Part shown: positions 47,948-56,745 of the stretch, in pieces
How positions within the stretch are numbered: the stretch's first letter is position 1
Layout of the letters: each line of letters opens with the position of its first letter
Origin: CAXMNX01 sp964194845
GTDB taxonomy: Bacteria > Pseudomonadota > Alphaproteobacteria > Rhodobacterales > Rhodobacteraceae
Length of the DNA: 64,000 nt
Assembly (NCBI GenBank): GCA_964194845.1
Contig: CAXMNX010000005.1
Span: 1-64,000, forward strand
Reading direction: 5' to 3'
The notes under the pieces: model-generated
Databases searched by the model: none
Told to the model about the DNA's origin: nothing
What the model saw: the letters and a program-made list of their open reading frames with translations, nothing else
Position numbers and translations under genes: made by a program

Positions 47948-48736
47948 ATGCCGCCTACTGTTGCCACCTGGAACATCAACTCGGTCCGGCTGCGCGAGCC
48001 GATTGTGCTGAAGCTTCTGGGCGAAGAAGCGCCCGACGTCCTTTGCCTGCAAGAATGCAAGTCGCCCGTGGAAAAAATTCCGACCGAAGGCTTCGCAGCA
48101 CTTGGCTACGCCCACATGGTTGCGCGCGGGCAGAAGGGGTATAACGGCGTCGCAATCTTGTCCAAGCTGCCCATCGAAGACGCGGGCGGCGTGGATTATG
48201 TCGGGCTGGAACATGCCCGCCATGTAGCCGCGCGGCTGGAAAACGGTCTGACGATCCACAATTTCTATGTGCCCGCTGGCGGCGATGTGCCGGACCGCGC
48301 TGCAAATGTGAAATTCGGCCAGAAGCTCGACTATCTGACCGAGATGCGCGATGCGTTCCACGCCGAAAAGCCAAGTAAATCCATCCTCGTGGGCGATCTG
48401 AACATTGCCCCGCGCGAGGATGATGTCTGGGATCATAAAAAGCTGCTGAAGGTTGTCAGTCACACGCCCGTGGAGGTCGAGCATCTGACCGAGACCCAGG
48501 ATGCCGGTGGCTGGGTGGATATCACACGCAAGGATATCCCGGGCGGCCCGCTTTTCAGCTGGTGGTCCTATCGTTCACCCGATTGGGACGTGGCTGACAA
48601 AGGCCGTCGCCTGGATCATGTCTGGGCGACGTCTGACATTGCCAGCGCGGCACATTCAAGCCGGGTGTTGCGTTCAGCCCGCGGTTGGGAAAACCCCAGC
48701 GATCACGCGCCCGTTTTCGCGACATTTGACATATAA
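47948..48736 (+). CDS. xth: Exodeoxyribonuclease III
   Basis: A 262-residue EEP-fold nuclease: VATWNINSVRLREP, DVLCLQECK, GYNGVAILSK, LVGDLNIAPREDDVWDH, and the C-terminal SDHAPV. These are the metal and catalytic residues of ExoIII/AP endonuclease, which repairs abasic sites. The frame extends to 47888, but the ATG at 47948 has GGAG eight bases upstream and starts the homology. Confidence 0.95.
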   Translation: MPPTVATWNINSVRLREPIVLKLLGEEAPDVLCLQECKSPVEKIPTEGFAALGYAHMVARGQKGYNGVAILSKLPIEDAGGVDYVGLEHARHVAARLENGLTIHNFYVPAGGDVPDRAANVKFGQKLDYLTEMRDAFHAEKPSKSILVGDLNIAPREDDVWDHKKLLKVVSHTPVEVEHLTETQDAGGWVDITRKDIPGGPLFSWWSYRSPDWDVADKGRRLDHVWATSDIASAAHSSRVLRSARGWENPSDHAPVFATFDI

Positions 48737-48769
48737 AGCGGCACAGGCCACCGGCGACAGGAGATCACA

Positions 48770-50260
48770 ATGGGACAGATGACACGTCGCGCAGCGCTTC
48801 TTCTGGGCGGTATGCTGCTGGGTGGTTTTGCCGGGGCGAAACTAACTTCCAAAGTGCCGTCGATTGCCGGAACCAAGTCGCTTCTGCCTGAAGGTGCCGA
48901 AGGAACGCTTAATGACGCAAGCCTTCTGAACGAAACGCCCGTCGCCAAGCACATCGTCTTGCGCGAGAACCCGGGTGCGTCTCTGATCCGCCGCGTTCGC
49001 GAAGAGATCGAGATTGCGCGAGATGAGGGGCGGCCGTTCAATATTGGTGCGGCGCGGCATTCGATGGGGGGGCACGCCATTCCACCGGGTGGCAACGCGG
49101 TGACGTTTAACAGCGGGTTCACCGAACTGGACAGTGCCAAAGGCACCTACCGCGCTCACGCGGGCGCGCGATGGCGCCACGTGATTGCGAGCCTGGATCG
49201 GGATGGGTTCGGCCCTAAGGTTATGCAATCAAACAATGATTTCGGCGTCGCGGCGACGTTTTGCGTCAATGCCCATGGCTGGCCGGTGCCGCATGGCCCG
49301 ATGGGCGCCACGGTGAAAAGCATCTTTATGGTGCGCGCGGACGGCGAAGTGGTGCGATGTTCGCGCACTGAAAACGCGCCGCTCTTTTACCTGACTATGG
49401 GCGGCTATGGCCTGACCGGTGCGATCATCGAGATGGAAGTTGAGGCTGAGCCGAACATAAATCTGGTGCCGACCTATCAGGAAATGCCATCGCGTGATTT
49501 TGCCAAGTTCTTTGTCGGTGCGATCGAAAGCGGTGGAGTGAACATGGCCTATGGGCGGTTGAACGTGGACCGGTCGAGATTTTTCGAAGACGCGCTGATG
49601 GTTACATATCGCGCCGCCGACGATCAGACCGAAGTGTTGCCCGCAAGCGGGTCAGGCGCGCTGAGCAAGGTCTCGCGCTCTGTCTTTCGCGCGCAGCTGA
49701 TGAACGAGCCGGCAAAAAACCTTCGTTGGTGGTTTGAAACTGGTCTGGCACCAACATTTGGCGGCGGTCCGGCGACCCGCAATTCTCTGATCAATGAACC
49801 GGTGGTGACGCTGGATGACAAAGCCCCGACGCGCACCGATATCCTGCACGAATATTTTGTGCCACCGGGGCGATTTCCCGACTTTATCGACGCCTGCCAG
49901 GACGTGATCCCGGCAAGCTATCAGGAGATGCTGAACATCACGCTTCGCTATGTCGCGGCCGACCCCGAAAGCGTTCTGGCATATGCGCCAGCCGCACGGA
50001 TCGCCTGCGTAATGCTGTTCAGCCAGGAAATGACGGCGCGCGGCGAAGCTGATCACGCGCGCATGACACGGGAACTGATTGACCGGGTGCTGGATATCGG
50101 CGGCAGCTATTATTTGCCTTACCGGCCACACGCGACCCGGTCTCAATTTCTTCGCGCCTACCCGCGTGCGCGCGAATTTGTCGCCGAAAAACGTTTCTAC
50201 GATCCCGAGCTGATTTTCCGGAACGGGTTTTGGGACAATTACCTTAAGGGCGTCGGATGA
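48770..50260 (+). CDS. FAD-binding oxidoreductase (FAD_binding_4/PCMH type), probably exported
   Basis: A 496-residue protein. The N-terminus MTRRAALLLGGMLLGGFAGA looks like a twin-arginine signal or anchor. The FAD-binding PCMH domain is at about 85-260 (NIGAARHSMGGHAIPPGGNA; NDFGVAATFCVNAHGWPVPH; TMGGYGLTGAIIEMEVE). The C-terminal part resembles sugar-lactone/aldonolactone oxidases but the substrate is not identifiable. It heads a run of four same-strand genes with overlapping ends (48770-52002). FAD attachment through the His in RHSMGGH is possible. Confidence 0.82.
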   Translation: MGQMTRRAALLLGGMLLGGFAGAKLTSKVPSIAGTKSLLPEGAEGTLNDASLLNETPVAKHIVLRENPGASLIRRVREEIEIARDEGRPFNIGAARHSMGGHAIPPGGNAVTFNSGFTELDSAKGTYRAHAGARWRHVIASLDRDGFGPKVMQSNNDFGVAATFCVNAHGWPVPHGPMGATVKSIFMVRADGEVVRCSRTENAPLFYLTMGGYGLTGAIIEMEVEAEPNINLVPTYQEMPSRDFAKFFVGAIESGGVNMAYGRLNVDRSRFFEDALMVTYRAADDQTEVLPASGSGALSKVSRSVFRAQLMNEPAKNLRWWFETGLAPTFGGGPATRNSLINEPVVTLDDKAPTRTDILHEYFVPPGRFPDFIDACQDVIPASYQEMLNITLRYVAADPESVLAYAPAARIACVMLFSQEMTARGEADHARMTRELIDRVLDIGGSYYLPYRPHATRSQFLRAYPRAREFVAEKRFYDPELIFRNGFWDNYLKGVG

Positions 50261-50658
50261 TGATCCACCGGATAATTTCGTTCGCGTTTTTCGGCGTTCT
50301 GCTATTTGCGGCGGCACTGAATTATATCCCCGGGATCAACGATGCCGATGGCCGCGCTTTTGGCATTTTCGCGCTCGATATTTTCGATGACGCTTTGCAC
50401 GTTGCGTCAGCAACTTGGGCGCTTGTCGCTGCACTGGTATCGGCCCGCGCGTCGCGGCTGTTTCTGCTGATATTCGGCGCACTATACCTTGGTGACGGGG
50501 TGCTGGGCCTGATTACCGGCTCGGGGTACCTCGATTTCGGCATCTTTAACTATGGCGTTCAGGATCTGCCGATCGGCTTCAAGATCCTCAACAATCTGCC
50601 GCATATCGGCTTGGGCGGCATCGCCGTTCTCTCGGGCTTGTTTCTGGGTCGCGAATAA
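50257..50658 (+). CDS. Small four-helix membrane protein, unknown
   Basis: A 133-residue hydrophobic protein with about four predicted membrane helices (IISFAFFGVLLFAAALNYI; ALHVASATWALVAALVSA; LFLLIFGALYLGDGVLGLI; HIGLGGIAVLSGLFLG). It resembles DUF4383-like membrane proteins in outline but not clearly enough to name. The ATG overlaps the preceding stop (ATGA), and its stop overlaps the next start (TAATG). It may anchor or supply electrons to the exported flavoprotein; this is inference from position only. Confidence 0.72.
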   Translation: MMIHRIISFAFFGVLLFAAALNYIPGINDADGRAFGIFALDIFDDALHVASATWALVAALVSARASRLFLLIFGALYLGDGVLGLITGSGYLDFGIFNYGVQDLPIGFKILNNLPHIGLGGIAVLSGLFLGRE

Positions 50659-51707
50659 TGCGGTTCGTCTGGCGATGGTTTAAGCGGGGTATGCTGGCAA
50701 TTCTGTTGCTTATCCTGCTTTTGCTCGCGCCGGTCGGCTATGTCGAAGTCGCGTGCAGGGGCGATGCCGTTTCCGACGCATATCAACCGATCATCACCGC
50801 GAGCGAATGGCAGCGCGCCGAAAGCCGGACGCTGCTGACTTACCCTGAATGGCACATCGTTCATGCCTACGACGACTATGCGCGGGTGATCCGCGATGGC
50901 GACCCGCATGACTTTGGCTTTATTCGCGCGATTTTCGGGTTCTGGACCTCGCTTTGCCCGCTGACCAGACAAGCGGCAGCAATGGGTGGTGTCACAGGTG
51001 AAACAAAAGCAACGATTTATACGATCGGTGTCAGCTTCACCGCCGAAATGTTGGCGAAAGCGCTTTACGAGGAAACCTTGGGCCGGGTGGCGACCTGGCT
51101 GCGCGGCAGCACGCGTGCGTCGCTGGATGAGCTAAGCGCGCAGCAGGCCGAAAACTACGCGAGGTTTCTGCAACAGACGCCCTGGTACAAATGGGACTTC
51201 GCGGCGGACGCCGAAGCATTGGCGGCAGGCGCTGGCCCCGGCATTCGCGATTGGGAACGGCGCGCCGCACTGGGCCTCGAATACAAGGGCAAAGCGGCCT
51301 ATGCCGGTGTGATCGCGCGAGCAGTCGAAAGTGCTGGCGCCGTTCAATTGCGTCTCAGATCGGTGGTCACCGGGCTGGACGCAAGTTCGCTGGGAAATAT
51401 CGAGGGCGTGACCGTCGCTGGGGCGGTGCCCGAAGGCATCGTGATCGAAACCGACCGCTATCGCGTCTTTACCCGCGTCGCCGAGCGACTGGCCGCCGCA
51501 GGCGTCAACTTCGTCGAGATTGCCGGCAACGACGAGATTCTTTTTACCGCAATATCAGATGCTTCGATGGCAGAGGGCGAAGTCTATTCTTTCCCGCGTC
51601 AGGGATACGGCGATTTCCGACACCTGATCCTCGTGCCGGTTTCCGGACTTGCGGATCGTCTTCGCGCTCTGGACGGGCTATCGTTGGAGCATGTCCACGA
51701 TTACTAA
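50658..51707 (+). CDS. Conserved hypothetical protein with N-terminal membrane anchor
   Basis: A 349-residue protein with one N-terminal helix (MLAILLLILLLLAPVGYVEV) and a conserved-looking block LLTYPEWHIVHAYDDYARVI followed by GFIRAIFGFWTSLCPL and SFTAEMLAKALYEETLGRV. The remainder is probably extracytoplasmic. I recognise the TYPEWHIVHAYDDYA-type block from uncharacterised proteins but know no function. It is translationally coupled to both neighbours (TAATG upstream; 17-base overlap downstream). Confidence 0.75.
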   Translation: MRFVWRWFKRGMLAILLLILLLLAPVGYVEVACRGDAVSDAYQPIITASEWQRAESRTLLTYPEWHIVHAYDDYARVIRDGDPHDFGFIRAIFGFWTSLCPLTRQAAAMGGVTGETKATIYTIGVSFTAEMLAKALYEETLGRVATWLRGSTRASLDELSAQQAENYARFLQQTPWYKWDFAADAEALAAGAGPGIRDWERRAALGLEYKGKAAYAGVIARAVESAGAVQLRLRSVVTGLDASSLGNIEGVTVAGAVPEGIVIETDRYRVFTRVAERLAAAGVNFVEIAGNDEILFTAISDASMAEGEVYSFPRQGYGDFRHLILVPVSGLADRLRALDGLSLEHVHDY

Positions 51708-52002
51708 ACGCATCGCTCTGGCCCTGCCTGTCGTGCTGATCGCATGGTTAGCCATTATGGTCGGAGTCATGCGTTTCTCGGACGCTGCACCGGCTGCGGT
51801 GGTGCTGTTCCCGCGCCAATCGCTGCTTGCCACGCTGCCGGATGATACCGGCATTCTTGGGCTCAATCGCCTGGCGCTGACAGTCGCCAATCGCCCCGGC
51901 ATGGCCCGCGACCTTTATGAAAGCGGCGCGTGGCTGGTGCTTCCCGCAGGGCTGACGGGGTGTTTGCCGCTAACAAAAACGCAGCGCGACAGGTTGCCCT
52001 GA
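51691..52002 (+). CDS. Small protein with one membrane helix, unknown
   Basis: A 103-residue protein: MSTITKRIALALPVVLIAWL AIMVGVM forms a membrane anchor or signal, followed by about 75 residues with AAPAAVVLFPRQSLLATLP. The gene overlaps the previous gene by 17 bases. Last of the 48770-52002 run. No family recognised. Confidence 0.65.
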   Translation: MSTITKRIALALPVVLIAWLAIMVGVMRFSDAAPAAVVLFPRQSLLATLPDDTGILGLNRLALTVANRPGMARDLYESGAWLVLPAGLTGCLPLTKTQRDRLP

Positions 52003-52073
52003 TAGCACCTGCCCCTTGGTCTTTTGCAAACTGATCGCATATAAGGCCCGACAACAGATTTTCGGGAACTCCT

Positions 52074-52991
52074 ATGCTTGAACTTAATCCAAATGCCCCT
52101 GTCGAACCGCAGGGTGATCTGATCAAAGACAGCACCGAGGCGGCTTTTATGGCCGATGTCATCGAGAGCAGTCAGACGGTGCCGGTCATCGTCGATTTCT
52201 GGGCGCCATGGTGCGGCCCCTGTCGCCAGCTGACCCCTGCAATCGAGGCCGCCGTGACCGAAGCGCGCGGTAAAGTGAAGCTGGTGAAGGTGAACGTGGA
52301 CGAAAATCAGGGGATCGCGGCGCAACTCAAAATTCAGTCGCTCCCGACGGTTTACGCCTTTTGGCAGGGCCAGCCGGTTGACGGGTTTCAGGGCGCTTTA
52401 GCCGGTTCGGAACTGAAAGCGTTCGTCGATCGCGTCATCGAAGCGGCGGGCGGCGAGCCCGGTGGCGGGTTATCAGACGCGCTTGAAAGCGCCGAGGCGA
52501 TGCTGGCCGAAGGTGCCGCCGCCGATGCCGCCCAGGTATTTGCAGCCGTGCTTGGCGAGGATCCGAACAATGCGGCGGCTTTCGCCGGTCTGGCGCGCAC
52601 CCATCTGGCGCTGGACCAGGTGGATCAGGCAGCACAGGTTCTTTTGGGCGTGCCTGAAGAGATCGCGACCGACCCCGAGATCGAAGCGGTGCGCGCGCAG
52701 ATTGAACTGGCGCGCCAGGCGGCTGATGCGGGACCGGTGGCCGAGCTTCGCGCGGCTGTCGACGCCGACCCCGACGATCATCAGGCGCGCTTCGATCTGG
52801 CACAGGCGATCCACGCCGCAGGCGATGCCGACGCAGCAGTTAATGAACTTTTGGAGATATTCCGACGCGACCCGGAATGGAACGACGGTGCCGCCAAAGC
52901 ACAGCTTTTCACAATTTTCGAAGCACTGAAACCAAATGATCCCGTGGTTCTGAATGGAAGGCGTAAATTGTCGTCGATGATATTTGCCTGA
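52074..52991 (+). CDS. ybbN: Thioredoxin-domain co-chaperone, CnoX/YbbN-like
   Basis: A 305-residue protein: an N-terminal thioredoxin fold with the active site WAPWCGPC (Cys47, Cys50) and a C-terminal tetratricopeptide-like helical domain (about 125-305, with alternating Ala-rich helices such as AAAFAGLARTHLALDQVDQA). E. coli YbbN/CnoX protects clients from oxidation and hands them to GroEL; unlike E. coli's, this one retains both Cys. Followed closely by LON-domain and Trm112-like genes. Confidence 0.92.
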   Translation: MLELNPNAPVEPQGDLIKDSTEAAFMADVIESSQTVPVIVDFWAPWCGPCRQLTPAIEAAVTEARGKVKLVKVNVDENQGIAAQLKIQSLPTVYAFWQGQPVDGFQGALAGSELKAFVDRVIEAAGGEPGGGLSDALESAEAMLAEGAAADAAQVFAAVLGEDPNNAAAFAGLARTHLALDQVDQAAQVLLGVPEEIATDPEIEAVRAQIELARQAADAGPVAELRAAVDADPDDHQARFDLAQAIHAAGDADAAVNELLEIFRRDPEWNDGAAKAQLFTIFEALKPNDPVVLNGRRKLSSMIFA

Positions 52992-53007
52992 TTGAAAGGG
53001 AAACGAC

Positions 53008-53661
53008 GTGTCTCGCATGCTGTCGCGCTCGGATTTGCCTGACACAATCCCGGTGTTTCCATTGCCGGGCGCGCTTTTGCTGCCGCGATCGCGCCTGCCG
53101 CTTCATATATTCGAGCCGCGTTACCTTGCTATGTTTGATGACGCGCTGAAAACGTCGCATCGAATTGTTGGCATGGTGCAGCCGCGCAGTGGCGGGGCTG
53201 AAGAGCGCGACGCGCTTCACACCGTTGGCTGCGCCGGACGGCTGACATCTTTCACGGAAACCGAGGACGGGCGATACATGATCACGCTAAGCGGCGTGTC
53301 GCGGTTTCGCGTCGGTGCAGAAGTGGAGGGATTTACGCCGTATCGGCGGTGCGCGGCGAACTGGGCGGGTTTTGAAGGCGATCTTGGAAAATCCGAGCAC
53401 GATCCGGATTTTGACCGCGAAAGGTTTTTTGCGATATTGGGCCGTTATTTTGAAGCCGAGGGTCTGCAAACCGACTGGGGTTCGCTGAAGGACGCGGAGG
53501 ACGAGCTTCTGGTCAATTCGCTGTCGATGCTTTGCCCGTTCGAGCCCGAGGACAAGCAGGCCTTGCTTGAAGCACCGTCGCTGGAAATCCGCCGCGAAAC
53601 GCTGGTGACGCTGATCGAGTTTGCGCTCAGAAGCGGTGGCACCGAGGAGACGCTTCAGTGA
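53008..53661 (+). CDS. LON substrate-binding domain protein
   Basis: A 217-residue protein of the N-terminal Lon domain only: [29 protein letters not shown], with [20 protein letters not shown]. The ATPase and protease domains of Lon are absent. Such stand-alone proteins are common in Alphaproteobacteria and lack a proven role. It starts at GTG and overlaps the next start by GTGA. Confidence 0.92.
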   Translation: MSRMLSRSDLPDTIPVFPLPGALLLPRSRLPLHIFEPRYLAMFDDALKTSHRIVGMVQPRSGGAEERDALHTVGCAGRLTSFTETEDGRYMITLSGVSRFRVGAEVEGFTPYRRCAANWAGFEGDLGKSEHDPDFDRERFFAILGRYFEAEGLQTDWGSLKDAEDELLVNSLSMLCPFEPEDKQALLEAPSLEIRRETLVTLIEFALRSGGTEETLQ

Positions 53662-53837
53662 CCGAGACGATATTCGACCGGCGTATGATTGAGGCGCTGA
53701 TCTGTCCTGAAACGCGGGCTCCGCTTACCTTTGATGCCGAACGCCAGGAACTGGTCTCGAAGGCAGCGCATCTGGCCTATCCGATCCGAAATGGCATCCC
53801 GATCATGCTGGTGGACGAGGCGCGCAAACTTGAGTGA
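53658..53837 (+). CDS. Trm112-like zinc-ribbon protein (UPF0434)
   Basis: A 59-residue protein, too short for a 60-codon cutoff, read from the GTG that overlaps the stop of the LON gene. It has [20 protein letters not shown], then [20 protein letters not shown] and [10 protein letters not shown], the conserved Trm112/YcaR pattern, with only one visible Cys of the zinc pairs. Trm112 proteins are activators of methyltransferases. It ends the ybbN-LON-Trm112 run. Confidence 0.9.
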   Translation: MTETIFDRRMIEALICPETRAPLTFDAERQELVSKAAHLAYPIRNGIPIMLVDEARKLE

Positions 53838-53857
53838 CCGCTGCGGCGTTGCCCGCG

Positions 53858-53880
53858 CGGAGTATTTTTGAACAAAAGAA
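53858..53880 (+). repeat. Intergenic GTATTTTTG element, diverged copy 4
   Basis: GCGGAGTATTTTTGAACAAA with AGAAG follows the Trm112-like stop. It shares the tail of the elements at 441-492 and 22442-22495; the paired GC stem is weak here. It also lies just past the leftward ubiH-family stop. Confidence 0.35.
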
Positions 53881-53883
53881 GCC

Positions 53884-55107
53884 TTAAAGCGGTTTGCCCT
53901 GCGCCAGCCGAGGCAGATCGCCGGTTAGCCCGGCGGCCTCGCGAATGAAGCTACGGCGCAGTCCGGGCATCGCGTTTACTGCCCCAAGGCCAATGTCACG
54001 GACCCATCGTAGAACGTTATTATCGTTTGAGAACAAGCGATTAAAGCCGTCCATCGCAAGCGCCAACGCGGTGGCGTCGAAGCGGCGCCATTGCTGGTAT
54101 CTGGCCAGAACATCGGCGCGACCGATATCTTCGCCGCGACGTCGCGCGTCGGTCAGAACTTCGGCCAGTGTGGCGACGTCTTTCAACCCGGCGTTCAGAC
54201 CCTGACCGGCAATCGGATGTATGACATGCGCGGCGTCGCCCACAAGCGCGACCCTTTCAGCCACGAAATCCTGGGCGAGCGACAAATCGAGCGGGTAGGT
54301 GAAGCGTTTTCCCGCCAGCGATATCTGCCCCAGAAAGTCGCCAAATCGCGGGCGAAGCTCATCCAGATAATCGGCGTCATTCATCGCCTGTATTTCGGCG
54401 GCCCGCGCGGTGTCTTCGGTCCAGACGATCGAGGCGCGGTTCTCGGTTAGCGGCAGTATTGCAAGCGGCCCCGGCGGCATGAAGAACTGGTGCGCGGTGC
54501 CGTGGTGTGGCCTTTTGTGCCCGATTGCGCAGACCAGCGCGGTCTGGTCATAGCTCCAGCTGGTGCGGCGAATTCCGGCGCGGTTGGCAACCCCGCTTTG
54601 CTTTCCATCGCAGCCGATCAGAACAGACGCTCGTATAGCCGTGCCGTCATCAAGCGTGACCAGCACGCCCGCGCTGTCAGGCAACTGGTCGGTTACTGCG
54701 GCCTGGTTAAGAAGTGTGACATCGGTGTTGTCCAGCGCCGCCAGAAGCGCGGGCCTGAGGTACCGGTCTTCGACCATAAAACCCATCGGGCCTTCCTCGA
54801 TCTCGGCATGATCGAAGGCGAGCACAAATGGTGACGGGCCTTCGCCAGCACGACCATCGGTGACCTTGATATCCAGAATCGGTTGTGAATTCCCGGCGAC
54901 CGTCGGCCAGACACTAAGGGCGGCAAGAACCCGTTGGGACGACACGGCAAGCGCATATCCGCGCCCGTCAAAGTCATGCGCATCGCGGGTGACGCGCGGC
55001 GTTGGATCAACCAGTGTCACGGCAAGGCCGGCGGAATTGAGCGCCAACGCCAGCGTGGTTCCGTTCAACCCGCCGCCCGCGATGACAATATCAGTGTCTA
55101 GCCCCAT
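53884..55107 (-). CDS. UbiH/UbiF/COQ6-family FAD-dependent hydroxylase
   Basis: A 407-residue flavoprotein monooxygenase: FAD-binding IVIAGGGLNGTTLALAL, GRGYALAVSSQRVL, DG-type CDGKQSGVANRAGI and the ribose-binding LVGDAAHVIHPIAGQGLNAG. It adds a ring hydroxyl during ubiquinone synthesis; which position (UbiH, UbiF, UbiI or UbiL-like) cannot be told. The start MGLDTDIVIAGGG at 55107 is preferred over the longer 55137 start. Confidence 0.93.
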   Translation of the reverse strand: MGLDTDIVIAGGGLNGTTLALALNSAGLAVTLVDPTPRVTRDAHDFDGRGYALAVSSQRVLAALSVWPTVAGNSQPILDIKVTDGRAGEGPSPFVLAFDHAEIEEGPMGFMVEDRYLRPALLAALDNTDVTLLNQAAVTDQLPDSAGVLVTLDDGTAIRASVLIGCDGKQSGVANRAGIRRTSWSYDQTALVCAIGHKRPHHGTAHQFFMPPGPLAILPLTENRASIVWTEDTARAAEIQAMNDADYLDELRPRFGDFLGQISLAGKRFTYPLDLSLAQDFVAERVALVGDAAHVIHPIAGQGLNAGLKDVATLAEVLTDARRRGEDIGRADVLARYQQWRRFDATALALAMDGFNRLFSNDNNVLRWVRDIGLGAVNAMPGLRRSFIREAAGLTGDLPRLAQGKPL

Positions 55108-55162
55108 AGTCGCCAGATAGGCGCGGTCGGGCGCCATTGTCCATGCGCCGCACTGACGCTAA

Positions 55163-55272
55163 AGCGTTTTCGCGTTTTCAATAAAACATCGTGCACAAAT
55201 ATTTGCGTTCGAGATCAGCGGAATGCTGATTGAGACACAGCGAATTTTGATTCAATTTGAACGCAAAACGCT
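55163..55272 (-). repeat. 110-bp palindromic repeat, copy C
   Basis: The reverse complement of copies A and B, also exactly 110 bp, bounded by AGCG and CGCT. The core on the minus strand reads TTCGCTG, then an ATCAGC-ATTCC-GCTGAT hairpin, then CTCGAACGCAAAT. It lies between the divergent ubiH-family and amidase genes, unlike A and B, which sit at gene ends. Confidence 0.85.
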
Positions 55273-55306
55273 CTAGGCTCGCGAAATTGCTTCGGGGGAT
55301 GGCGGC

Positions 55307-56629
55307 ATGAACGAATGGCTTTGGGCAAGTGCGGCCGATCTGGGGCGCGGAATCGAAGCGGACGAGATTGACCCGGTTGAGCTGACGGATACCTATCTTG
55401 CCGCCATCGCAGAGCATGAGTTCAGCGACCGGATCTATGCCCGCACGACCGAGACCCGCGCTCGCGCCGAGGCGAATGCCGCCGGTGAGAGGGCGCGACT
55501 GGGGCTCAGGCAATCGCCGCTGGATGGCGTGCCGATATCCTGGAAAGACCTTTACGATACCGCTGGCGTGGCGACCGAGGCAGGATCGGCGCTTTTGTCC
55601 GGGCGGGTGCCGGAGCGCGACGCAAAAGTTTTGCGCGCCGCAACCGATGCCGGGCTGATTTGCCTTGGCAAGACCCACATGACCGAACTGGCGTTTTCCG
55701 GGTTGGGCTATAATCCGGTGACGGCATCGCCGCCCTGCGTGAACGATCTGGAGGCTGTATCTGGCGGATCATCGTCGGGTGCGGCGACATCCGTGGCGTT
55801 TGGACTGGCCGCCGCTGGAATTGGGTCGGATACCGGCGGTTCGGTTCGGGTGCCGGCGGCCTGGAACGATCTGGTGGGCCTGAAGACCCGCCCCGGGCGG
55901 CTTTCGCTGGATGGCGTGTTGCCGCTTTGCGCCCGGTTTGACACCGTGGGACCGCTTTGCCGGTCGGTCGAAGATGCAGCACTGATGCTGGCGGTTCTGG
56001 ATGGTGGGACGGCGGCATCGCTTGTCGGCGCATCACTCAAAGGCACGCGGCTTGGTATCCTCGCGACCTCGGCGTTTGATAGCATTCGCGACGCGCCACG
56101 GGCGGCCTTTCAAAGCGCTGTTGAGCGTTTGGAAGCCGCTGGAGCCGTCATTGAACGTATTGAACTGACGTGTGTATCCGAGGCGATGGCGCTTGCCGGA
56201 ACGCTTTATGCGCCCGAAGCCTACGGCACCTGGAAGCATCTGATCGAAGCCGAGCCGGAAAAGATGTTCGGCCCGGTTCGCGAGCGGTTCCGCGGTGGTG
56301 CTGAGGTCAGCGCGGCAGATTATGTGGCCGCGTGGCAAAAGCTGGATCGGCTTCGCATCGACTATGCGCACGCCACAGCCGCCTATGACGCGATCATCCT
56401 GCCAACGGTGCCGGAATTGCCGCCGAATTTGGATGCCATCGCCAAAGATCCAGCATTGTTTGTCGCCGAAAACCTTCTGACGCTGCAAAACACCCGCATC
56501 GGAAACTTGATGGGGCTTGCCGGGTTAACGCTACCGACCGGGGTTCCGTCCTGTGGCATCCAGTTTCAGGGGCCATCCGAAGAACGCCTGCTGCGGATCG
56601 GTGCTGCGGCCGAGCAAGCGCTGGCGTAA
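55307..56629 (+). CDS. Amidase (amidase signature family)
   Basis: A 440-residue amidase-signature enzyme. The Ser-cisSer-Lys triad can be placed at Lys80 (SWKDLYD), Ser155 (GGSSSG) and Ser179 (GSDTGGSVR), with the same spacing as in fatty acid amide hydrolase. It hydrolyses an amide; the substrate is not evident. Repeat copy C occupies the upstream region. Standalone gene, with GGGGGATGG before the ATG. Confidence 0.9.
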   Translation: MNEWLWASAADLGRGIEADEIDPVELTDTYLAAIAEHEFSDRIYARTTETRARAEANAAGERARLGLRQSPLDGVPISWKDLYDTAGVATEAGSALLSGRVPERDAKVLRAATDAGLICLGKTHMTELAFSGLGYNPVTASPPCVNDLEAVSGGSSSGAATSVAFGLAAAGIGSDTGGSVRVPAAWNDLVGLKTRPGRLSLDGVLPLCARFDTVGPLCRSVEDAALMLAVLDGGTAASLVGASLKGTRLGILATSAFDSIRDAPRAAFQSAVERLEAAGAVIERIELTCVSEAMALAGTLYAPEAYGTWKHLIEAEPEKMFGPVRERFRGGAEVSAADYVAAWQKLDRLRIDYAHATAAYDAIILPTVPELPPNLDAIAKDPALFVAENLLTLQNTRIGNLMGLAGLTLPTGVPSCGIQFQGPSEERLLRIGAAAEQALA

Positions 56630-56745
56630 AAGCCACATATATATGGGCCTTAGCCAATATTTTACGCCTTCGCAGTGGACCCGAAGGCGCGCATTGGGCT
56701 AACCTTCGGGAAACGGGGCGAAATGACCCCGACCTTGAGGCAGAT

